Of a stretch of 64,000 nt of DNA, positions 15,001 to 26,293 are shown one piece after another. The DNA is taken from contig OY987234.1 in NCBI GenBank assembly GCA_963920705.1, forward strand, positions 8,351,907-8,415,906, given 5' to 3'. Source of the DNA: Odiellus spinosus (lineage: Eukaryota; Arthropoda; Arachnida; Opiliones; Phalangiidae). The notes below the pieces were generated by a model that worked only from the letters and a program-made list of their open reading frames with translations, was not told the origin of the DNA and searched no databases. Numbering within the stretch: position 1 is the first letter of the stretch; the number at the start of each line of letters is the position of its first letter. The position numbers and the translations under genes were made by a program.

Positions 15001-18000
15001 TTTAACAGTCAATCGCAACAATCAATCTTCTCGACGTTGGAACACGAATTAAAGAGTGCTCAGCATATCGTCGAAGCTTTAGAGGCTTTACTTAGAGTCT
15101 TAGATTTGACCAAATGGCAAGGAGATGAAATGGATTGTTGCGATGAAAGTAAGTATCACATTTTCAATCTTTAATTAAATATAATTAAGTCATCTATTAA
15201 ACTAATTTGGGAAGAAAAAAAAAAAAAAATATTGACAAAGGCTCAAACTTATTTTAAAAAAATTCCTACTTAATCTACTTTCAAATAACTCGACCAAGGC
15301 TTAACCAATTTAAACTGTGGTGGGCAATTCGCGAATGACTTTTGTACAGCCAAGCCGGATCTTTCTGATTTATTAGCGAATTTGTCGACCCCTGACTAGA
15401 CCAAGGTTTAACCTAATTTCAAAGCTCTCGCCCAAGGCTTAACCTTATTTCATAGATCTCAACCAAGGCTTACCCTAATTTCAAAGATCTCGACCAAGGC
15501 TTACCCTAATTTCAAAGATCTCGACCAAGGCTTAACCATGGATGTATAAAGAACTAACGTTCATGGATATTGCACTCGTACCTTCTGTAAGGCATTTTCA
15601 GTAGATTGCGAGTTCGGATAATATCGTCCGCTAGCGACGGCGGAAGTGGGGCTCTTTTTGGGAAATTTTTGCGAAACGGATTTCCTGTTTACAAATTGTC
15701 GTCTGCACGTTCTGCAGTTTTTCAATTTCAAATGTGACGTAATGGTACACTTCCTGTCTAATGACAAACATTGTTACTAGATGGCGCCAGTGAACATGGC
15801 GCATTCTGTTCACGCGTTTTTCTCGGAGTGCAATATCCATGAACGTTAGTTCTTTATACATCCATGGCTTAACCTAGTTTCAAAGATCTTGACCAAGGCT
15901 TAACCTAATTTCAAAGATCTCGACCAAGGCTTAACCTAATTTCAAAGATCTCGACCAAGGCTTAATCTAATTGTAGTATTTTTCATTCCTTAAAAGTAGT
16001 ACTCGTTTAAGCATAATTATATTAATATTGGTATTGTAAGTTCAATAAAGTTTTCTTCTAGATTCTAGTCTGAACACTTTATACAGCAATCTCTTAAACG
16101 GTACGATTGGCACCAATTTAATTTGTCGGTCTATCGCTCAAATGGTCAAAACGCGATATGCTTTTTGCCGAGATTTGCTTTTTCTGGAACACGTCATCGT
16201 TAGCATCGGCGATAAGGTTACATAGTTAAATTATTATTAAGTTTAACTTCTTCTAAAACTTGTTTGTTTTACAGGTCGATCTATCTTTGGAGAAACGGGA
16301 GCAAATTCAATCTAGGTTGATATCTATGACGAGTACTTATACTCAAGGTTACTTTGTCATGCGATGGATCACGCAAACACCCAGCACTCCTATTGTATCG
16401 AATACTTTGTAAGATCTTAAAAATATTGTTACTATTAGGGAATTGTTATTAGGGTAGTATAATTTTCCTTTTTAGAGAAAAAGCTTTGAGGGAACTTTAT
16501 GTTATTGAGATTCCTGAACCCAAGAGTCAAATAACTGCTATTCAATCTGGTGGCAAGTGATTACTTGATTTTATAATTTATTTGAATATTATTAATTTCA
16601 ATTAACATATAATAAATTAACATATAATAAATTAAATATTAACTATAACTTAGTTTAAATTACTTTAATTATAATTAATAATTATCTCTAATTGTAATTA
16701 ATAACTGTCTCTAATTGAAATTAATAACTGTCTCTAATTGAAATTAATAACTGTCTCTAATTGAAATTAATAACTGTCTCTAATTGAAATTAATAACTGT
16801 CTCTAATTGAAATTAATAATTGTCTCTAATTGCCATTAATAATGGTCTCTAACTGCCATTAATAATGGCCCCTAATTGCCATTAATAATGATCCTTAATA
16901 GTCATTAATAATGATCCTTAATTGCCATTAATAATGATCCTTAATTGCCATTAATAATGATCCTTAATTGCCATTAATAATGATCCTTAATTGCCATTAA
17001 TAATGATCCTTAATTGCCATTAATAATGATCCTTAATTGCCATTAATAATGATCCTTAATTGCCATTAATAATGATCCTTAATTGCCATTAATAATGATC
17101 CTTAATTGCCATTAATAATGATCCTTAATTGCCATTAATAATGATCCTTAATTGCCATTAATAATGATCCTTAATTGCCATTAATAATGATCCTTAATTG
17201 CCATTAATAATGATCCTTAATTGCCATTAATAATGATCCTTAATTGCCATTAATAATGATCCTTAATTGCCATTAATAATGATCCTTAATTGCCATTAAT
17301 AATGATCCTTAATTGCCATTAATAATGATCCTTAATTGCCATTAATAATGATCCTTAATTGCCATTAATAATGATCCTTAATTGCCATTAATAATGATCC
17401 TTAATTGCCATTAATAATGATCCTTAATTGCCATTAATAATGATCTTTAATTGCCATTAATAATGATCTTTAATTGCCATTAATAATGATCTTTAATTGC
17501 CATTAATAATGATCTTTAATTGCCATTAATAATGATCTTTAATTGCCATTAATAATGATCTTTAATTGCCATTAATAATGATCTTTAATTGCCATTAATA
17601 ATGATCCTTAATTGCCATTAATAATGATCCTTAATTACCATTAATAATGATCCCTAATTGCCATTAATAATGATCCCTTTAAAGACCACTACTAATGGCC
17701 ATTAATAGTGTTCTTTAATGGCCATTAATAGTGTTCTTTAATGGCCATTAATAGTGTTCTTTAATGGCCATTAACAGAAATAGATGAACCGAAATTATCA
17801 ACGAGAGCTTAGATTGGGAAATGCATTTTATTTGGAGTGAATGGGGAGGGTAAGCACTGGGGGAATGGGCTTCCTCGGCCTCAATGAAATACCGAGGAGG
17901 ATCTTGGGAAACTGATCGCCCCACGTAGCGACGGCTGCAAACCAAGCCAGGTGGCGCATTCAACGTTTCTCGGCTAGGCGAAATTCCGCGGGGGAGGGGG

Positions 18001-21000
18001 CTACAACTGTCGTCTAAGAGAGGGGAAACGGAGAACTTGCCTGTGGCGTTAGAGGAATAGCTCGTTGATAATTTCTGCCATTAATAGTGTTCTTTAATGG
18101 CCATTAATAGTGTTCTTTAATGGCCATTAATAGTGTTCTTTAATGGCCATTAATAGTGTTCTTTAATGGCCATTAATAGTGTTCTTTAATGGCCATTAAT
18201 AGTGTTCTTTAATGGCCATTAATAGTGTTCTTTAATGGCCATTAATAGTGTTCTTTAATGGCCATTAATAGTGTTCTTTAATGGCCATTAATAGTGTTCT
18301 TTAATGGCCATTAATAGTGTTCTTTAATGGCCATTAATAGTGTTCTTTAATGGCCATTAATAGTGTTCTTTAATGGCCATTAATAGTGTTCTTTAATGGC
18401 CATTAATAGTGTTCTTTAATGGCCATTAATAGTGTTCTTTAATGGCCATTAATAGTGTTCTTTAATGGCCATTAATAGTGTTCTTTAATGGCCATTAATA
18501 GTGTTCTTTAAAGGCCCTATCTGCTCTGAAATTGGCCCCTTGAAAATCATCTTCCCTTCTGCAGTCAGCTTAGCTTTGACTGTACAATTTGTTATGTACA
18601 ACGTCGTCTGCTAAGCAAGAAAAGAAGGCGACTTTAAAGGGGCTTTAGAAAACGCAGATTGTCCCTTTAATGGCCATTACTAGTGTTCTTTAATGGCCAT
18701 TACTAGTGTTCTTTAATGGCCATTACTAGTGTTCTTTAATGGCCATTACTAGTGTTCTTTAATGGCCATTACTAGTGTTCTTTAATGGCCATTACTAGTG
18801 TTCTTTAATGGCCATTACTAGTGTTCTTTAATGGCCATTACTAGTGTTCTTTAATGGCCATTACTAGTGTTCTTTAATGGCCATTACTAGTGTTCTTTAA
18901 TGGCCATTACTAGTGGTCTTTAATGGCCATTACTAGTGGTCTTTAATGGCCATTACTAGTGGTCTTTAATGGCCATTACTAGTGGTCTTTAATGGCCATT
19001 ACTAGTGGTCTTTAATGGCCATTACTAGTGGTCTTTAATGGCCATTACTAGTGGTCTTTAATGGCCATTACTAGTGGTCTTTAATGGCCATTACTAGTGG
19101 TCTTTAATGGCCATTACTAGTGGTCTTTAATGGCCATTACTAGTGGTCTTTAATGGCCATTGGGTCATTCCATGTCAATTCGACTAATGGAAAAAGGGCC
19201 TAATTTTTAATTTCAACCATTATTTTTCTACGGATATAAAAGCGTAAGAAACTGATATATACCAAGTTTCAGACTCCAAAAAAAATTATTTCTCAAGTTA
19301 TAATTTTTTAATTTTTTTGGATAAATTTGGATTTTAAATTTTCAAATTGGGTTTTCTTTAATAACTTTAGAATTAATAGACTTAAATGAATGAAAATTCA
19401 TATGATAGACGCAAATGAGGTGCTGAATGCGAAATTTAAGCCAAAAACACTGAGAAAAAATTTAAGACTTGAACACCACCTTCAAAAATTCTGAAAATTT
19501 AATATTTTTGGTCCAATAGACTATCTACTTCAAATTATAAATGGGATCAATGAGAAACAATTTTAAAGTACAAAAAAAAACAAAAAAAATGATTTTCAAA
19601 AAATTAAAAACTGTTTTTCATATATATGATGTAGTTGAGGGTATACCCTCAACTACATCATATATATGAAAAACAGTTTTTAATTTTTTGAAAATCATTT
19701 TTTTTTGTACTTTAAAATTGTTTCTCATTGATCCCATTTATAATTTGAAGTAGATAGTCTATTGGGCCAAAAATATTAAATTTTCAGAATTTTTGAAGGT
19801 GGTGTTCAAGTCTCAAATTTGGCCCCTATGGGACCCCCAAAAATTAAACTTATCTCGTTCTGTAATTTTTTCTCATTGTTTTTGGCTTAAATTTCGCATT
19901 CAGCACCTCATTTGCGTCTATCAAATAAATTTTCATTAATTTAAGTCTATTAATTCTAAAGTTATTAAAGAAAACCCAATTTGAAAATTTAAAATCCAAA
20001 TTTATCCAAAAAAATTAAAAAAAAATATAACTTGAGAAATAATATTTTTTGGAGTCTGAAACTTGGTATTTATTAGGGGTGTGCGAGTCCTCTTTTTTTG
20101 GTTTCGAGCCGAGTCCGAGTATTAAAAATTTTCCTTATCGAGTCTCGAGCCGAGTCCTGGATTCTTACTCGAGTCTTCGAGTATTAAAATTATTAAAATT
20201 TTGGCTTTCGAGTAGTAGTCGAGTCCAAAAATTTTTTATCGAGTATTTAACGAGCCTAAGGATTTTACCTAGCTTAATTTATTAGCATTTTTAGGTTTAA
20301 ATAAAATAAATAAGACTATAATAACAAATAAACACTATATTTCCCCTCCCAGGTTCTAGAATGTTCTGGTATTGAAGTTTGTTAACTGGCTTAGATATAA
20401 TAGAGTGAAAGGCAGGGAGAAAGAGATAAGACTTATGGCGTCATTAGACGTTTTTCCTTCTAAATGGCTTTTACTCTTATTGCATCTTATTGATTGGATA
20501 GATAAGTTTTATTGCTCACATTGACAATAACAATGCCATGGAGCAATAACATTAGGAAATACAGCTTCCAGTACTCAATATGGCTCAATTTAAGTGTTTG
20601 TATTTAGTAATTATTTAGTAATTAAGTTACAGAATACCTCCGAATGGACTCGATAAATACTCGATAAGCTAGGTTTTGGCTTCGAGTCTCTATCGAGTCT
20701 TAAAAAATGGATTTTATGGACTCGAATTTTTTCGAGTATCTGAAAATTTTCTTATCGAGTCTCGAGCCGAGTACTCGGCTCGAGACTCGATCGAGTACTC
20801 GAGCCTAAACGAGTACTCGCACACCCCTAGTATTTATCAGTTTCTTACGCTTATATATCCGTAGAAAAATAATGGTTGAAATTAAAAATTAGGCCCTTTT
20901 TCCATTAGTCGAATTGACGTGGAATGACCCCATTAGTATTGGTCTTTAATTGTCATTAGTATTGGTCTTCATTTGCCATTTAGTAGTGGTCTTTAATTGC

Positions 21001-24000
21001 CATTAGTAGTGGTCTTTAATAATTAACAATAAATTAAATATAAATTTGGTAAATAGGTTCTAAAACGATTCTCCAGCTTTTTGCTCAAGAACACGGTAGT
21101 GTTTTGGCTCGACGTCTGTTATGCGCTGCCAGTTTAAAAATGAACAACGAAGCTTCGGTCGGATTACACCTTTTATCTCTAAGTTCGTTACTCTCGCATT
21201 TTATGTAAGTTATAATCGACAATTTTTTTTTTAAGAACTCATTCAAAACCATGAAAGTTTTCCATTTCTAGCTGGCCAATATCGGTCAACATGGTTTTTC
21301 CCGAATTCCTTCTCTCCTACTCTCAATACGGTCCTTTGCAGGTATTAGGAATATAATTAATATTGTTCCTGAATGTTCTAAATTTAATTGCGAATACTCT
21401 GGAAGGAATACATTCGTTTATTGGAACCATGGTGTGAATGGAACAATTGTTCACGTTTGTTCTTGATGGCCAGTACGCATCTGGTTACGGGACAACACTT
21501 GAAAGCCGTTGATTTGTTCTGCAAAGCTTCCAAGGGAGTTATTCGCGAAAATTATCTAGCTACCAAGATCTTGAAGAGAATATCGAACCAAGAGGACTCT
21601 TCCGACGCTGCCATACTTCAATATTATCTTAAAGTCATTCAGCTCTTTTCCTATTTCAATCTCCCTGATTCTATCATTCGTTTAGCTTCAATCGCTGTTG
21701 GAGCTGCTCCTGAAAATGACCCCAATTTGGTAAGTACTATTTACGTTTTATTCCAGGTTCATTATCGTGAATGATTAGGCTTATTATAATATAAGGTCAA
21801 GGTAAATCGAAGAAGATCACGGATGTTGAAGGTTAGACTACAGGGTCAGGGGAAATCAGGGAAGTTGGAGATTAGGTCAAGGATGTTGAATGGATCAATC
21901 CATGTGAATTCGACTTGATGAAAAAGGGCCTAATTTTAAATTTCCACCATTATTTTTCTCAGGATATATAAGCGTAAGAAACTGATATATACCTAGTTTC
22001 AGACTCCAAAAAATATTATTTCTCGAGTTATAATTTTTTAAAGTTTTTTGCATAAATTTGGATTTTAAATTTTCAAATTGGGTTTTCTCTAATATCTTTA
22101 GAATTAATAGCCTTAAATTAATAAAAATTCGTATTACAGATGAAAAAATGGTGCTGAATATGTGGGAAAAAAATTACAGAACGAGATTATTTCAATTTTT
22201 GGGGGTCTCATAGGGGCCTAATTTGAGACTTGAGCGTCACCTTCAAAAATTCTGAAAATATAATATTTTTGGCCCAACAGGCTATCTACTTTGAATTATA
22301 AACGGGATCAATGAGAAACAGTTTTAAAGTGCATTTTTTTATTTTTATTTTTCAAAATTATACTATATTATTTGTGTTGAATTTCTTAAAAAAAAATATT
22401 TCGCGTCATTCAAACATTCGTAATTAAGCCATAGAAAAGGGCTCAATCATAAAACCTAAAACCCTAGTTAAGAAATACTAAGACAGATTAATAAATTTCG
22501 GAAGGGGGTGGGGTCTAGCCAAATTTTTGGCCCAACAGTCTATCTACTTCAAATTATAAATGGGATCAATGAGACTGGATTTTCATATGAAAACTACCCC
22601 AGCAGCCACCCCCCCCTTCCCTAATTTATTTATCTGTCTCAGTGTTTCTTGACCAGGGTTTTAGGCTTCATATTAGGATTGAGCCCCTTTTCTATACCTT
22701 AATTACGAATTTAGAGTAGATTGCCCAAAAACATCAAATGGGAAGAAGTATCAGTTCAAAAAACAAATGTTTGAATGACGTGAAATATTTTTTAAGAAAT
22801 TCAACATAAATAATAAAGGTAGTATAATTTTGAAAAATAAAAAAATTTATTTTTGCACTTTAAAATTGTTTCTCATTGATCCCGTTTATAATTCGAAGTA
22901 GATAGCCTGTTCTGTAATTTTTTCCCAGTGTTTTCGTCATCAAATTCGTATTCAGCACCATTTTTTCGTCTATAAAATGAATTTTTACTAATTTAAGGCT
23001 ATTAATTCTAAAGATATTAGAGAAAACACAATTTGAAAATTTAAAATCCAAATTTATGCAAAAAAATTTTAAAAATTATAATTCGAGAAATAATTTTTTT
23101 TTGGAGTCTGAAACTTGGTAAATATCAGGTTCTTCCGCTTATATATCCGTAGAAAAATAATGGTTGAAATCTAAAATTAGGCCCTTTTTCCTCAAGTCGA
23201 ATTCACATGGATTTACCCGAATATTAGTCTTCAAAGTCAGTAAGTTTAAATTAGGCTAAAAGACCTTTGGAAGATCAAGGATGCGAAGATTAGGCTAGAA
23301 GGTCAGGGAAATTAGGGAAGGTCAAGGATGTTGAGCTACAAAGTTAGTGGAAAAGTAAGGGAAACTTAAAATTAGGCTAAATGGCATTAGAAAGGTCAAG
23401 AATGGCTTTGGAAAAATCAGGGAAAGTCAAGAAAGTTTGATTAGCCTCTAAGCTCGAGGAAGCTTAAGATTAATTTACAAGTTCAAGATAATATTAGGCT
23501 ACCAAGTCCGGGGAAAAGCCCCGAATGTCAAGGAAGTTAAGGTCTAGAAAGTTTACATTTGACCTACAATGTTATGGGAAAATCAGGGAAGGTCAAGGAA
23601 CATTTAAGATTAGGTTACTTTGTCAGGGAAAAGTGAGAAATTTAGATAATATTAGGGAATTTATTTCAAGTTGTAAAGTAAAATCTAAAGTATCTAAATT
23701 GTTGATTCTCGTATCAGGCTACATTTTGGTCTTTGATTTTCAAATACCACTTGGATATGGATCATTGCGAAGAGGCATACACGGCCATGACTAGAAATCC
23801 AGATTCGACAAGACGAAGGGATTGTCTTCGTCAACTTTTAGTCATAATGTTTGAAAGAGGACATTTAAAACAACTTCTCCAATTTCCATTTATCGATATG
23901 ACAGACGACGTCGTTTTAATCTTAGAATCGAAAGCTCGATCTTCCGATCTAACTTTGCATCGATATTACGAGTTCCTTTACTCGTTTCATTTGAAATGTA

Positions 24001-25857
24001 ACAATTTTCGACGAGCAGCCAGCGCTATGTACGAATATGGCGTCAGATTGGGACAAGAAATGAATGGAATAGCAGGTTTATCGCAACAAGCTTCTTGTTT
24101 GTTAACCACCTTGAATTGTCTTCAATTGGTCAATCCCAAATATTCTTGGATTGTTAAACCTGTTCCTGTTCAAACCGATATGGTAAGAACGTTTTCCAAT
24201 CCTTTTTTTTAGTCGTTGGGAATAGTTTTGATTCTGTTTCTTTGAAAAGGAGGATAAATTCAACTCAATGGGACTTTCGCCAAAACGTAGCTTCGAAGGA
24301 GAACCTTTGTCTCGATCGGAAGCCACTAATAGAGCGGTGGAAGTTTTAGAAATGAAGGATATTCGTCGAGAATACGATTTGATTCATGCTAGATTGCTTT
24401 TGTTGAAAAAAGATCCCGAACCTACCAATATCGCAGCTAGTGTCATCTCCGCTGCTGACACTGTCTCCTTATTAGTTTCCGGAGGTTTATACGAACAAGC
24501 AATTGATCTTTCTCAAGCTTATAAAATGAATTTGCATCCTGTCTTTGAAGGATTAGCTTCCAGGTAAAATCTATTTTTAATTAAATGATATCTTAAATGG
24601 CATCTTAATACATTATTATTGAGTGTAATTTACTTTTTATTAAATGGGTTCTCAATTGCATTTATATTGAGCTGAATTTAGAGTTATTTTAATATATTAT
24701 TGAACTTAATTTAGTTTGATTTTAATGTATTATGGAGCCTTATTTGATCTTAAGTGGAAGATTAATTAAGTTGAGCTTAATTTATTTTGATTTTAATTAA
24801 TGTATTGTTGAGCTTATGGTATTGATCTTAATTTGGTCATGATTTTATTTTATCAGACTTTTTTATCTTAATCTTAATTTGATTTATCCTTAAAATAGAA
24901 CTTACTTAATTTGCATGTAGTAAATTTAATTTTCAAAATTTGCATGTATAATTGCGTAATCAACGGAACTTAATTTAATATTAATATAATCCTAATTTTA
25001 GGTTTGCCAGTTCAAACACTCCTAATGTAAGAAATCGATTAGACTGGACTAGTGACGAAGATAGCGTCTTTTTAAATGAAAGAACGGAGCAAGAACTACA
25101 AAATTTGTTAGAAACATATTTGAAACAACACGATAAAAAGGGGCAATCAATTTATCATCGAACCGTAGCAGAGAAATTATTTTCAATTAGGTTACATATA
25201 CCAACTTGGTTGAGGAATTCGTATAAAATTCGTAATTGGCCCGAGTTAATCGCTCTTCACATCAAATACAATTTGGTAGAAGAAGCCACTGATCTTGTCA
25301 TCGAATTAATCGACCACGTTTTAACGGAAGCCAGACAATGCACAAATATTAAAGTAATTAAATTAAATTTAACATGTAACATTACTCTAATAATAATTGA
25401 ATTGTGTCATTTTAGACCCTTAGATTGTGGCTTCCTTACACGCTTATCGATTGTATTTTGGGCCTATTAGAAGAGCGAAGAACGGAGAGTTACTATCACA
25501 AAGTAAAGAAAACTACAATAAAACCTGGATATAACAAAATGAGTTGTAACAAAAAATGGCTTTGGAGTTCCCTGGCAAAAAAAAGTCCTATAATAATAAT
25601 GAAATATTACTTATGTAACTTAACATTTTTACTCATATTTTGTTATATCTAGTTAGATATAGGCTTAGTTTTACCAGATGAGGTTTGGTTTTAAAGGAAC
25701 GAAGTTCTTTTTCCTTTTAGTTATAACGAAATTTTAAAACTCTTTGGTTTATTAAATATTTATTTTTAATCTATAGATGTACACCAATCTCAGCCATAAA
25801 TTGAAACAGTATTTTAACACTGCGGAAAAACTTGGAAAAGATATCAAATTGGCCTAG
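12041..25857 (+). CDS. NUP160: Nucleoporin NUP160, complete, 23 exons
   Basis: Scaffold subunit of the Y (NUP107-160) complex of the nuclear pore. Exons: 12041-12119, 12298-12409, 12481-12984, 13049-13245, 13305-13465, 13518-13615, 13695-13860, 13931-14029, 14354-14524, 14599-14725, 14792-14951, 15009-15148, 16062-16216, 16275-16408, 16476-16549, 21057-21204, 21272-21341, 21406-21729, 23718-24182, 24250-24563, 25002-25353, 25416-25502, 25777-25857 (TAG). Sum 4218 nt = 1405 aa, close to the vertebrate length (~1436). The N-terminal third is the beta-propeller (SLDINL, MKQSSVMSRLWNG, QLDPREVYMQ); the rest is helical repeat (YIRLLEPWCEW, TGQHLKAVDLFCKAS, IFKYHLDMDHCEEAY, HPVFEGLA, WLPYTLID). Start: first ATG of the exon, with an in-frame stop 12 nt upstream. 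The exon-15 donor is ambiguous: GT at 16550, or GC (GCAAGT) at 16553 adding one Gly; both keep frame. Intron 15 is 4.5 kb of minisatellite and transposons. AATAAA at 25887-25892 is a likely poly(A) signal. Confidence 0.96.
15400..15970. repeat. 31-bp minisatellite in NUP160 intron 12, split by a MITE
   Basis: Units built from TCGACCAAGGCTTAACC and TAATTTCAAAGATC repeat at 15400-15535 and 15868-15970, with the element 15536-15867 between them. Confidence 0.85.
15536..15867. mobile_element. 332-bp MITE with ~38-bp perfect-looking inverted ends
   Basis: Begins CCATGGATGTATAAAGAAC and ends with its complement; inversion continues through the ATATTGCACTC block. Flanked by CTTAA at 15531-15535 and 15868-15872, in an array whose uninterrupted unit has a single CTTAA, so a 5-bp target duplication is likely. 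Short reading frames inside are not genes. Confidence 0.8.
17775..18077. mobile_element. hAT-like MITE inserted in the 23-bp array
   Basis: Ends CAGAAAT and ATTTCTG are inverted, with a stronger subterminal pair (AAATTATCAACGAG near 17791, complement near 18062). CCATTAA (or GCCATTAA if the terminal G is shared) is duplicated at 17767-17774 and 18077-18084; an uninterrupted unit has it once. The interior is more GC-rich than the array. hAT assignment rests on the CAG ends and 7-8 bp duplication. Confidence 0.75.
18512..18666 (+). mobile_element. TTAA MITE family B, copy 2, inside the 23-bp array
   Basis: 155 bp from AGGCCCTATCTG to AGATTGTCCCT, flanked by TTAA (18508-18511 and 18667-18670). 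Array units without an insert have one TTAA at this point, so the target duplication is directly visible. It sits exactly at the boundary between the TTAATAGTG and TTACTAGTG unit types. Confidence 0.9.
19162..20930. mobile_element. Palindromic (foldback) transposon with 4-bp target duplication, copy 1
   Basis: Starts GGGTCATTCCATGTCAATTC and ends with the complement; flanked by CATT (19158-19161 and 20931-20934). Two arms of about 480-520 bp meet at a perfect centre near 19643 (GAGGGTATACCCTC). The right arm carries a nested hAT-like element (20074-20829). No transposase seen. A 4-bp duplication is compatible with Sola-type elements; this is inference. Confidence 0.85.
20074..20829. mobile_element. 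hAT-like non-autonomous element nested in the foldback element
   Basis: Ends TAGGGGTGTGCGAGT and ACTCGCACACCCCTA are inverted; GTATTTAT is duplicated on both sides (20066-20073 and 20830-20837), 8 bp as expected for hAT. The interior is rich in CGAG/CTCGA motifs near the ends. Any frames are short, so it is non-autonomous. Confidence 0.88.
21892..23218. mobile_element. Palindromic transposon with 4-bp target duplication, copy 2
   Basis: Same family as 19162-20930: GGATCAATCCATGTGAATTC at the left, complement at the right, GAAT duplicated at 21888-21891 and 23219-23222. Arms pair over several hundred bp, including the AAGGGCCTAATTTT and GTCTGAAACTTGGTA blocks, with a different centre (GGGTTTTAGG-type arms around 22470 and 22660). 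Lies in NUP160 intron 18. Confidence 0.85.
23225..23700. repeat. Degenerate GTCAGGGAAA-type repeats, NUP160 intron 18
   Basis: Irregular repetition of GGTCAAGGATG, TTAGGCTA and TCAGGGAAA motifs every 30-45 bp. No coding potential in phase with flanking exons. Confidence 0.6.
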
Positions 25858-26293
25858 ATAATGTGTTGCAACAATATCATTGATTTAATAAAGTGTTTTT
25901 AATATTTTGAAAATTTTTGTGTTATTTTTACGCTGTAATGTTATTTCTTATCAATTGCGACGGGATCATAAAGGCTCCAAATTTTATCTTCAAAAACGCG
26001 TGTTGATAATCATTTTGAATCGGAAATCCTATTTCTGGGAGTTACTTTGATTGGGGGGGAATACAATTCAACCGTTTTCCCCCAATCGCTGGCTTCCCTC
26101 TCTCTATTCTTTACCCTGATTGGTCGATACTTAAGGTCTCGTGTTCCAGTGTTCCTTTTCCCTCCAAAAAAAATTCTATTATTTTTGTTGTCGCCGCGAG
26201 TTCTTCACTTGGCGTTCTTTTTCCGTTATCAAAGAAGTTTTGGGGTTAATTATATTTAAATTTAAGCGTTGTTTTATGAGTTAATTATTGGAA

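Larger units (their letters stand above)
16600..21030. repeat. 23-bp minisatellite with drifting unit in NUP160 intron 15
   Basis: Blocks in order, each unit 23 bp: TTAATAACTGTCTC-type (about 16640-16830), TTAATAATGATCCTT-type (about 16880-17440), the same with GATCTTT (17440-17600), TTAATAGTGTTCTTT-type with TGGCCA (17700-18507), TTACTAGTGTTCTTT-type (18667-18905), TTACTAGTGGTCTTT-type (18905-19161), and TTAGTAGTGGTCTTT-type (20935-21020). Many units contain the 14-bp palindrome TTAATGGCCATTAA. Three transposons interrupt the array. Confidence 0.95.

Noticed and set aside
15561..15861. Minus-strand open frames
   Set aside because: They lie inside an inverted-repeat MITE in a NUP160 intron; no recognisable protein.
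16600..21030. CRISPR-like regular repeats
   Set aside because: Units are head-to-tail tandem copies with no unique spacers, in a eukaryotic intron.
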